Shown: piece after piece, positions 1-7,536 of the stretch
Numbering within the stretch: the first letter of the stretch is position 1
How the letters are laid out: each line of letters starts with the position of its first letter
Assembly (NCBI GenBank): GCA_018691345.1
Contig: JABGTJ010000115.1
Span: forward strand, 1-44,850
Direction of reading: 5' to 3'
DNA: 44,850 nt
DNA from: Methanobacteriota archaeon
Lineage (GTDB): Archaea; Thermoplasmatota; Poseidoniia; Poseidoniales; Poseidoniaceae
Notes under the pieces: generated by a model
Database searches by the model: none
What the model was told of the DNA's origin: nothing
What the model saw: only the letters and a program-made list of their open reading frames with translations
Program-made: the position numbers and the translations under genes

Positions 1-198
1 CACAGCACCCGAGTCATGTGGGGGCGAGACATCAACGTCCGCATGTAGAAACCAAAGAGCCGCTTTCGCCGCCCAAAGGCGTTCAGTCCACCGTGAAGAC
101 GATTTGTGGTACAGGGTACGCCTAGCTCCCCACCTATCCCGTATAGCCCTAAGGCCAACTCTATTTGAACGAAACCCATGTTCGTTATTGAAATTCAA
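1..198 (-). CDS. Partial ORF running off the left edge; possible C-terminal part of a TIGR04283-like family 2 glycosyltransferase
   Basis: Minus-strand frame is open from 216 to 1, giving ...RDRWGARRTLYHKSSSRWTERLWAAKAALWFLHADVDVSPPHDSGAV; 'LWFLHADV' resembles the glycosyltransferase DXD-region motif LLFLHADT. A possible TTG start at 198 overlaps the ccmE TGA. The usual N-terminal motif is not visible. Confidence 0.35.
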   Translation of the reverse strand, partial: MNFNNEHGFRSNRVGLRAIRDRWGARRTLYHKSSSRWTERLWAAKAALWFLHADVDVSPPHDSGAV

Positions 199-611
199 TC
201 CACAGGTGTTTCTTCTTCATACTTTGAAGGGCAAGAAGTCTTGATGATTTGAGCCTCAAAAACATATTCGCCATCGAGGTAGCGAAGGACACCCTGGGCA
301 TATACGGTTCGGTTGTCTCCAAGACCGTTCGATACTGACGCATCGATATAATCCACTAAAACCGTGTGGTCAAGGCCATGCAAGAGAAATACGCTTCTAT
401 TGGAGTCGATACTTCCGTCAACCACTTCACCGCGTAAAGCCATTTCTTTGTCAATGAATTCTGAAGGAGCGTTCATCACTTCATCAACAGAGCGGGTCGG
501 CTCAGGTGCCTGAATGAGAAGAACACCGAGGAGTCCGAGCGTTAAAGCCCCCCCCAGTAACAACATCCGGACACGTCGTGAGAACATTTGAACACCTTCA
601 TGATGAGTCAC
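195..611 (-). CDS. ccmE: Cytochrome c maturation protein CcmE-like heme chaperone (CXXXY variant)
   Basis: 138 aa: N-terminal TM anchor, OB-fold-like core, C-terminal GEYVFEAQIIKTSCPSKYEEE aligning with the CcmE heme-attachment segment (HXXXY replaced by CXXXY). Confidence 0.75.
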   Translation of the reverse strand: MTHHEGVQMFSRRVRMLLLGGALTLGLLGVLLIQAPEPTRSVDEVMNAPSEFIDKEMALRGEVVDGSIDSNRSVFLLHGLDHTVLVDYIDASVSNGLGDNRTVYAQGVLRYLDGEYVFEAQIIKTSCPSKYEEETPVD

Positions 612-1728
612 GGTGTGAAAAACCCACCGCTTCTTTTAGCGTTGGATATCCATGCTCTCGTAACTTCTTGTCCAAACCGTGAACAATGGATTTTGTCATC
701 GATGGCCCTTCAAAAACAAATCCACTGTACGCCTGAATTAATGTTGCACCCGCTCCGATCTTAGCCCATGCATCTTCAGCATTCGTTATGCCTCCAACGC
801 CAATTATAGGCCATTCACCATCGGTCATCGCATAGATCTTGTGAATCATTGATGTTGACCGTGTTGTGAGTGGCGAGCCGCTCATTCCGCCGGCTTGGGA
901 AAATACTTTTTCTTCATCCCGAGGATATGAACTTGGACGTTCGATGGTTGTATTGGTAGCAACTATACCGTCGCAACCCGCACCTCTTGCTGTTTGAACA
1001 ACCGCTTTCAATTGCACATCAGTTAGATCTGGTGCGATCTTAACAAGTAATGGTTTTCGAATGCTTTTGTTTGCATCTGCATGGATTCGGTTGATTTCTT
1101 GACATGCGTGGACGATTGATTCGAGCGCATCATCGTGCTGTAATTCACGAAGATTTGGCGTATTTGGAGAAGACACGTTGATGACAAATACATCGCAGAA
1201 CTTCCACAAGCGATCCATTGAGGCAGCATAATCAGAAGGTGCAAGTTCGAGTTCGGTTCGTTTTGATTTGCCGAGATTCGCCCATATTGGCACACTTGGA
1301 GAGCCCGCAGAAGAGAAATGGCGTTCAAGCGTCACCGCTACTTTTTTTGAACCTGGATTGTTGAATCCCATTCGGTTCACAAGTGCTTTTGAACTCGAGG
1401 CTCGAAACATGCGTGGTTTAGGATTTCCATCTTGTTCATGCTCAGTGACCCCTCCAATTTCAATGAATGAAAGGCCCAATGCATCCCAACCTCGGAGTGC
1501 CTCTGCTCGCTTATCCAAACCTGCTGCATTCCCAAATGGGTGTTTGTAAGTTTCACCAAAGCATTCGATTGGAAGCATCTTTCGAGGTTTGTACAAAAGC
1601 GATAAAACTGGGCGTGTGATTATGTTGGAGCTCAATAAGCGTAGCATTTTCAATGCCCGTGAATGTGCTTTTTCTGAATCTTGGAATCGCAACATCGGTC
1701 GGACAAAGATACGATAGCCGATGCCCAT
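598..1728 (-). CDS. pyrD: Dihydroorotate dehydrogenase (quinone), class 2
   Basis: 376 aa with PFGNAAGLDKRAEAL, FIEIGGVTEHEQDGNPKPRMFR, VNVSSPNTPNLRELQ, IVATNTTIERP, GGMSGSPL, IIGVGGITNAEDAWAKIGAGATLIQAYSGF. Confidence 0.95.
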   Translation of the reverse strand: MGIGYRIFVRPMLRFQDSEKAHSRALKMLRLLSSNIITRPVLSLLYKPRKMLPIECFGETYKHPFGNAAGLDKRAEALRGWDALGLSFIEIGGVTEHEQDGNPKPRMFRASSSKALVNRMGFNNPGSKKVAVTLERHFSSAGSPSVPIWANLGKSKRTELELAPSDYAASMDRLWKFCDVFVINVSSPNTPNLRELQHDDALESIVHACQEINRIHADANKSIRKPLLVKIAPDLTDVQLKAVVQTARGAGCDGIVATNTTIERPSSYPRDEEKVFSQAGGMSGSPLTTRSTSMIHKIYAMTDGEWPIIGVGGITNAEDAWAKIGAGATLIQAYSGFVFEGPSMTKSIVHGLDKKLREHGYPTLKEAVGFSHRDSS

Positions 1729-1775
1729 GTTGTACTGGTTGAATCGGTATCCTTCAAGACTTCCGCCTCATCGGG

Positions 1776-2213
1776 TTGTATATGCGCATAGATGAGCCGC
1801 TGTGGCCGGTGGTCAGGGAAACCTCAAGACTCATCCTTAGGGAAGAGGATTTAGTTATTGAATTGCCAAAACGATATGCAATGGATTTCGAGAAATTAAT
1901 ACTTGAGATGAGCGATTTTCAACCTGCAAAAATAAACTATCCAGTGTACGAAGGTACGGAATCAAATTCAATCGATGTTTTTCAAATGAAGGAGAATATG
2001 GAAGTCAAGCAACATTTGGCACATATAGGGATGATTGAACCGAATGCCTCAGTTCGATGGATTAAAATGACTGCGGAAGAAGGTTGGATCAACCTCCTTG
2101 AATCATGCAGAGAATTGCATGAAGCAGGTTACCCTGGATGCGTCGGATGCGGTGGTCCAAATTCCGAATTGCCATGGGATGAGGCGAAGAATCGACGTCG
2201 GCTCTCGGAATAA
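1776..2213 (+). CDS. Hypothetical protein with C-terminal CxxC
   Basis: 145-aa ORF in a gap between supported genes; GYPGCVGCGGPNSELPW near the C-terminus; family not recognised. Confidence 0.6.
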   Translation: MYMRIDEPLWPVVRETSRLILREEDLVIELPKRYAMDFEKLILEMSDFQPAKINYPVYEGTESNSIDVFQMKENMEVKQHLAHIGMIEPNASVRWIKMTAEEGWINLLESCRELHEAGYPGCVGCGGPNSELPWDEAKNRRRLSE

Positions 2214-2214
2214 A

Positions 2215-2262
2215 AGGTCGATGAATGACCTGATTTCCCCGAACAGATACGAGAGTATCTGT
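2215..2262 (+). promoter_or_regulatory. Tandem inverted repeats (two potential RNA hairpins) upstream of topB
   Basis: AGGTC(gatgaat)GACCT at 2215-2231 and perfect ACAGATAC(GAGA)GTATCTGT at 2243-2262, in the 105-bp intergenic region. Confidence 0.45.
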
Positions 2263-2318
2263 CTGCGTGGTCTGCAAATGAGAGAGTTCAAGTAGCCTCG
2301 TCGGTCGCATGCTAAACC

Positions 2319-5066
2319 ATGAGCGTTGTCATCATTGCCGAGAAACCCAGTGTTGCTAATGACATCGCAAAGGTTCTCGGAGCATCTTCGAAAAAGGATA
2401 CGCACTGGGAAGGAAAGGACATTGTTGTCACCTGGGCCATCGGTCATTTGTTACAACTCAAGTACATGGACGACTACGATGAAGCGTTTAAAGACTGGAG
2501 AAAAACCATTGACAGACTCCCCTACATCCCAGAACAATTCGAGTACAAACCAATTGGTGGCAGGGGAAAAAAGCAACTATCTGCGATTAACAAACTAATC
2601 AAATCGAAAGGTGTTACTGAAATTGTCAATGCATGCGACGCTGCTCGTGAAGGAGAACTTATTTTCCGAACAATTGTTCAACATTCCAAATCCAAAACTA
2701 AAACATCACGAATGTGGTTGCAATCAATGACCAAGGATTCCATCCAACAAGCATGGAATTCAAGGGCTGATGGAGACGAATACAGTGCTCTACGTGATGC
2801 AGCATATTCCCGCTCCGAGGCAGACTGGATTATCGGTATGAACGGTTCTCGAGTTGCAAACTCCTTCCTACCTCGTAAGAAAAATGAGCGCGTAGCAATC
2901 TCACTAGGCCGAGTTCAAACCGCAACCCTTGCAATGATTGTGGAACATGAGTTGAATGTCCTTGGGCACATACCACTGCCATTTTGGCAACTCGAAGGAG
3001 TCTTCAAATCTGGTGATGCGAAGTGGACGGGACGATGGGAAAGGCAAAACCACGTTGATGACCCAGAACAACCCGATTACAAGCCTCACCGAATCGTCGA
3101 TCAGGCGGAACATGATCGCCTTCTCAAGATTCTCGAATCGGGTCAAACAGCATCAGTACGACAGACGCAAAGAGATGCAAAGGAAAAACCACCTCTCAAT
3201 TTTGATTTAACTACGCTCCAACGTGAAGCAAACAGCATGTTCAGTTGGTCTGCAAAAAGGACGCTTGGTGTCGCTCAAGATTTGTATGACTCTCACAAAC
3301 TAACAACCTATCCTCGTACGGATTCACGACACCTTCCAGAAGATATGCATGAAGAAATTTCAAAAATTGTCCGTCAACTTGGAGCTCAAGATGATTATAA
3401 TTCCCATTCAAAACGCATCGTTGATGATGGAATGAAGAATGCAGGTCGCAACTTTGACAACAAGAAGGTGAGCGACCACTTTGCGATTATTCCAACAGGA
3501 AAAATCCCAGACTCGAATTTGAGTCCAGACCATAAGAGATTGTACGATCTCATTGTGCGTACATTCCTCGCATCTTGGCACCCAGAGGCAGTTTGGGACG
3601 TTCAAAAAAGAACTGCAACCCTTGAAGGTGAACAATTTTCTAAAGAGGCACGACAAATAAAAACGCCGGGATGGAGGGCTGTCCGGCCCAAGAAACAATC
3701 ACTTCCAGAAGATTGGAATGTTCTGCCTTCCAACCCTTGCGATGCAGATGTTGAATCCTATGAATTCGCTGAAGAAAAGTCAAAGCCAAAGGGTCGATTG
3801 AAGGAAGCTGGATTGCTACGGTTGATGGAACATGCAGGAAAGCAAGTTGATGACGAAGCCCTTGCTGATGCCATGAAAGACAAAGGTCTCGGCACTCCTG
3901 CAACTCGGGCAGACACCATTGAAAAACTGGTTGACAGAGGTTACATTCAGCGCTCAAGAGCTGGAAGTATCAGTGCGACAGCCCACGGAATTCGAATCAT
4001 TGATGTTCTTCGAAAGATTCCTGTTGAATGGATTACGTCCCCTGAAATGACGGGAGAAATGGAATCATCACTGCTGCGCGTGCAACGAGGGGATGAACCT
4101 CGAGAGAACTACATGAACGCAGTCATTGAACAAACGAGAGTCATGGTCGAACGAATCAAGAATCATGACCGAGCTGAATTGTATCAAAATGAACCGTCGA
4201 TTGGCGCATGCACGGTTTGCTCAGGGAAAATCATTGAAACCACACTGAATTACCAATGTGAAAAGAACGAAGGAAGAGACAAAGGTTGTTCTTTTGTGTT
4301 TTGGAAGGATACTTCAGGCCGTTGGTTTGACCAAACAACTGCTCAGCGACTTCTCGTCAATCGTCAAATCGAAGACCTTCATGGATTCTTCAATCGTTCC
4401 GGCGAACCATACATTGCAACCGTCAAGATTACCGATGATGGTAAAGTTGAATTTATTGGTGGAGGGGAATCTTCCTCAGATGCCTCCGATGAGGAAGTAT
4501 GTGTATGTCCATTGTGTGACCACGGCACCGTTCGCATCGGCCAGACAATGTACGCCTGCGATCACGATGAGTGTAATTTCAGAGGTGTTTCGAAAGAGAT
4601 GTGCAAACGTCCAATAAGCCCTGAAGAAGCAAAATTCATCTTAGAGAACGGGAAATCTGAACTTCTGGAAGACTTCATCTCTAAACGCGGTCGACCATTC
4701 AAGGCTTTCCTCGTGCTCGATAACACTCGAATTAAGTTTGAATTCCCACCAAGAGAAGCTGCCGCTGATGCAAAACGCTTCCCGATCGTAGATGGTGTTG
4801 TTGGAGTTTGTCCAACCCACAAGGTCAACATTGTAGAAACTGAAACGCACTACCAACCTGAAGCCGGCTCAACTGGGTGCTCGATTCAACTTTCCAGGGA
4901 AGTATCGAAGCGTGAAATCACGCGTGAAGAAGCAAAGCTTCTCATCGAAAAGCGTGAAATTGGACCATTTGATGATTTCCTATCGAAGAAAACTGGAAAA
5001 CCATTCTCTTCAAAACTGTATTTTAAGAAAAACGAAAGTATTGGATATAAATTTGCTAAGCGTTAG
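2319..5066 (+). CDS. topB: Type IA DNA topoisomerase (topoisomerase III / TopB-like) with C-terminal repeat domains
   Basis: MSVVIIAEKPSVANDIAKVLG Toprim start, NACDAAREGELIFR, ISLGRVQTATLAMIVEHE, active-site TTYPRTDSRHLP, CGKI-like zinc segments in the C-terminus. Confidence 0.93.
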   Translation: MSVVIIAEKPSVANDIAKVLGASSKKDTHWEGKDIVVTWAIGHLLQLKYMDDYDEAFKDWRKTIDRLPYIPEQFEYKPIGGRGKKQLSAINKLIKSKGVTEIVNACDAAREGELIFRTIVQHSKSKTKTSRMWLQSMTKDSIQQAWNSRADGDEYSALRDAAYSRSEADWIIGMNGSRVANSFLPRKKNERVAISLGRVQTATLAMIVEHELNVLGHIPLPFWQLEGVFKSGDAKWTGRWERQNHVDDPEQPDYKPHRIVDQAEHDRLLKILESGQTASVRQTQRDAKEKPPLNFDLTTLQREANSMFSWSAKRTLGVAQDLYDSHKLTTYPRTDSRHLPEDMHEEISKIVRQLGAQDDYNSHSKRIVDDGMKNAGRNFDNKKVSDHFAIIPTGKIPDSNLSPDHKRLYDLIVRTFLASWHPEAVWDVQKRTATLEGEQFSKEARQIKTPGWRAVRPKKQSLPEDWNVLPSNPCDADVESYEFAEEKSKPKGRLKEAGLLRLMEHAGKQVDDEALADAMKDKGLGTPATRADTIEKLVDRGYIQRSRAGSISATAHGIRIIDVLRKIPVEWITSPEMTGEMESSLLRVQRGDEPRENYMNAVIEQTRVMVERIKNHDRAELYQNEPSIGACTVCSGKIIETTLNYQCEKNEGRDKGCSFVFWKDTSGRWFDQTTAQRLLVNRQIEDLHGFFNRSGEPYIATVKITDDGKVEFIGGGESSSDASDEEVCVCPLCDHGTVRIGQTMYACDHDECNFRGVSKEMCKRPISPEEAKFILENGKSELLEDFISKRGRPFKAFLVLDNTRIKFEFPPREAAADAKRFPIVDGVVGVCPTHKVNIVETETHYQPEAGSTGCSIQLSREVSKREITREEAKLLIEKREIGPFDDFLSKKTGKPFSSKLYFKKNESIGYKFAKR

Positions 5067-5098
5067 AACACACAGTTTGTCCTAAAAGAGAGCGAAGG

Positions 5099-6343
5099 TT
5101 GATGTCCAACCGGCTACGCACTCACAATATGAAGCAGTCCGAATGGGATGTCATCATCGTTGGCGCAGGCCCAACCGGTGGTCGAGCTGCTACTCACCTA
5201 GCAACACTTGGACACAGTGTTTTGATGCTTGAAGAGCACACTGAAATCGGAAGGCCGTTCCAATGCGCTGGATTAGTAACGCCAAAGGCACTCAAAGAAG
5301 TTGGCTTGTACGACTCAGTTCTCGAAGAAGTTGACGGTGCTCGAATACATGGTCCCAGCGGTACACTTGTTCCTGTCGGGACGGATGGTAAATTGAGGAC
5401 GTACGTCGTATGTCGGAAGAAATTTGACCAAGGCGTCGTACAACAAGGCATGGAGGCTGGTGCGAGCTTATGGCTGGATTCAAGACCAGTGAATGCAACA
5501 GTGACCGATGACCATGTTGTTCTCGATGTTGAATCAAACGGAGAGCAAATTTCACTCACATGCAAACTCCTCATTGGATGTGACGGAGCGCACAGTTGGA
5601 CTCGAAGACATTTCAAAATGGGAAGACCAAAAGAAATGATGATTGGATTCCAAGCAGAAGTCCTTGGATACGAAGGAAGCAACAGATGGCTCGATATGTA
5701 CAGTGGTTCAGAAATTGCTCCAGGATTCTTTGCCTGGGTCATTCCATCAGGGTTTGGAACCCATCGAATTGGTGTATGGTCGACACCAGAACGGTTGAAT
5801 GGCAGAAGTGTCGAACAATGCTACGATGATTTGAGAACTCACCCTCTTTGGAGAGACAGATTTTCCAAGATCAAGGAAGTGGCTCGATTCTGCGGACCAA
5901 TTCCAAGCGGGATGGTGAAAAATACCGTCAAGAACCGAGTCATGCTACTGGGAGACGCAGCAGGCATGGCTAAGCCGACGACAGGTGGAGGAATCGGACC
6001 AGGATTTAGACAAATCAGTGGGATTCTAAAGCCGTTGAGTCAAGCCATATCGGATGATAATTTGTCTGAAAAACATCTTACCAAAATTAGTTCAAAACAT
6101 TTCAAAGCCATGAAGAAGGATCAAGACAAGGCACGAGCGCTTCGTAATCTACTGGTGAGCGATGTAAGTGATTCTGAACTGGATGGGCATTTTTCAAATT
6201 TTGCTCGTCCAGATGTTCTCGAACTCATCAACGAAATTGGTGATATTGAGAAGCCAGTTCCGCTTGGTTTAGCGTTGGTGAAAAAAGTTCCTGCCTTCCG
6301 TAAACTAGCATTGCGGGCAGGCTCGAAACTCTTGTTTAGATGA
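5099..6343 (+). CDS. Geranylgeranyl reductase family FAD-dependent oxidoreductase
   Basis: DVIIVGAGPTGGRAATHLATLGHSVLMLEEH Rossmann motif, QCAGLVTPKAL, GCDGAHSWTRR, VMLLGDAAGMAKPTTGGGIGPG. Start may be 5129. Confidence 0.88.
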   Translation: MMSNRLRTHNMKQSEWDVIIVGAGPTGGRAATHLATLGHSVLMLEEHTEIGRPFQCAGLVTPKALKEVGLYDSVLEEVDGARIHGPSGTLVPVGTDGKLRTYVVCRKKFDQGVVQQGMEAGASLWLDSRPVNATVTDDHVVLDVESNGEQISLTCKLLIGCDGAHSWTRRHFKMGRPKEMMIGFQAEVLGYEGSNRWLDMYSGSEIAPGFFAWVIPSGFGTHRIGVWSTPERLNGRSVEQCYDDLRTHPLWRDRFSKIKEVARFCGPIPSGMVKNTVKNRVMLLGDAAGMAKPTTGGGIGPGFRQISGILKPLSQAISDDNLSEKHLTKISSKHFKAMKKDQDKARALRNLLVSDVSDSELDGHFSNFARPDVLELINEIGDIEKPVPLGLALVKKVPAFRKLALRAGSKLLFR

Positions 6344-6352
6344 GGTGGTGCT

Positions 6353-7498
6353 GTGGCTGAATTGCAAGTTGAACAGCGAATTCGGTATCCTCCCTTTGAA
6401 CCACACAGATTCATTCCTGCTGAACTACCAATTGTGACCTCGGTCCAAGCTGTGGAAACCGGTAATCACGATGACCTTGTGCATTCTCTTCAATCGCTCA
6501 CACCGAGTTTCAAACTCGGTGGCGAAGCATCGTGGCTTGTTGAACAGCGGTACCTCATTGATGGTATTCCAATTACCGATGAGGAAGTAGAGAGAGGGCA
6601 GCATGTGCTGGAACAAAATAAAAAACCACTTATCGTCAATAAACAACGCCAAGGATGGTACCTTACACCGAACCCAATTCATGCAGCGGTACGGAATTTT
6701 ATCTCCAAAACAGTCATATTTTTACTTATTACACTCGGATATTTATTCATTGAACCCTTGCTTCGTTCCTTTGGAGTGCCTGGAATCGGCACAGGCACTG
6801 TACGTATTGGTTTACTCGACTACCCCTTACTAGCTATCATTGTGGTTCCATTCCTTTTTGTCCCGCTGGCTCTCAGAGTTGGAGCAAATTTGGCAGATTT
6901 GGTGCAGCAACAGAATTTCTTGAAATCTGAACCTGTCGACCCTATTGTTACATTGGTTGAACAACCCATTGCCGGTGAGCCTCTAAAAATCAAGGTCACT
7001 ATCGATGAGGAACGCGATGACTGGAACGATATCGATATTTTATGGCGTGTCGGCGCACTACCACCTGCCCGTGAAGAAATCTTCCGCAGCCTCGGTGTTG
7101 CTGAAACAAAGCAGCCTCCTGCTGGACTCACTACCGAATTGCCACACCATTGGGAAATGGGTCTGGACGATGGCACAGGTGGAGGCGAGGAGGCACCAAT
7201 GGAGACTCGAGAGATAAAGGGAGGTCTCTTTCTTCGACCAATGCGTAGTATGGAAACTGCCGGGAAACTTGCCCTCAGTGACAAAGTAATGACTCTAGAA
7301 CCTCCTGAATTGAATTGGCCGGGAACGGTTTCGAGTGGACTGATACGCATACACTGGGAAGTCATTATTCGTATTCAGCGCTCCAAAGGTGGGCCACTCT
7401 TGTGGGTATTGCCACTTGCAGTTCACCACCCAAAAACAACATCAACAATCTCAATTCTACCAACCAACGATGGTCGCGCAGAATCAGTACCAGTCTAA
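6353..7498 (+). CDS. Hypothetical membrane protein (about two TM segments)
   Basis: 381-aa ORF with GTG start 9 bp after the upstream gene; hydrophobic segments TVIFLLITLGYLFIEPLL and YPLLAIIVVPFLFVPLALRV. Confidence 0.7.
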   Translation: MAELQVEQRIRYPPFEPHRFIPAELPIVTSVQAVETGNHDDLVHSLQSLTPSFKLGGEASWLVEQRYLIDGIPITDEEVERGQHVLEQNKKPLIVNKQRQGWYLTPNPIHAAVRNFISKTVIFLLITLGYLFIEPLLRSFGVPGIGTGTVRIGLLDYPLLAIIVVPFLFVPLALRVGANLADLVQQQNFLKSEPVDPIVTLVEQPIAGEPLKIKVTIDEERDDWNDIDILWRVGALPPAREEIFRSLGVAETKQPPAGLTTELPHHWEMGLDDGTGGGEEAPMETREIKGGLFLRPMRSMETAGKLALSDKVMTLEPPELNWPGTVSSGLIRIHWEVIIRIQRSKGGPLLWVLPLAVHHPKTTSTISILPTNDGRAESVPV

Positions 7499-7536
7499 TT
7501 GGAAACATTCATGAATCTCATGGAAGTATTCATGCC

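Noticed and set aside
5194-5742. 182-aa minus-strand ORF
   Set aside because: Antisense to the well-supported geranylgeranyl reductase family gene; Ser/Pro-rich shadow ORF with no recognisable motif.
6820-7365. 181-aa minus-strand ORF
   Set aside because: Antisense to the 6353..7498 CDS; low-complexity composition typical of shadow ORFs.
7508-7517. ATTCATGAAT palindrome before the PNGase-like gene
   Set aside because: 10-bp AT-rich palindrome in a short intergenic gap; not enough evidence for a site.
7315-7536. N-terminal part of the 1087-aa ORF
   Set aside because: Overlaps the end of the 6353..7498 CDS; the lipoprotein signal starts at ATG 7537.
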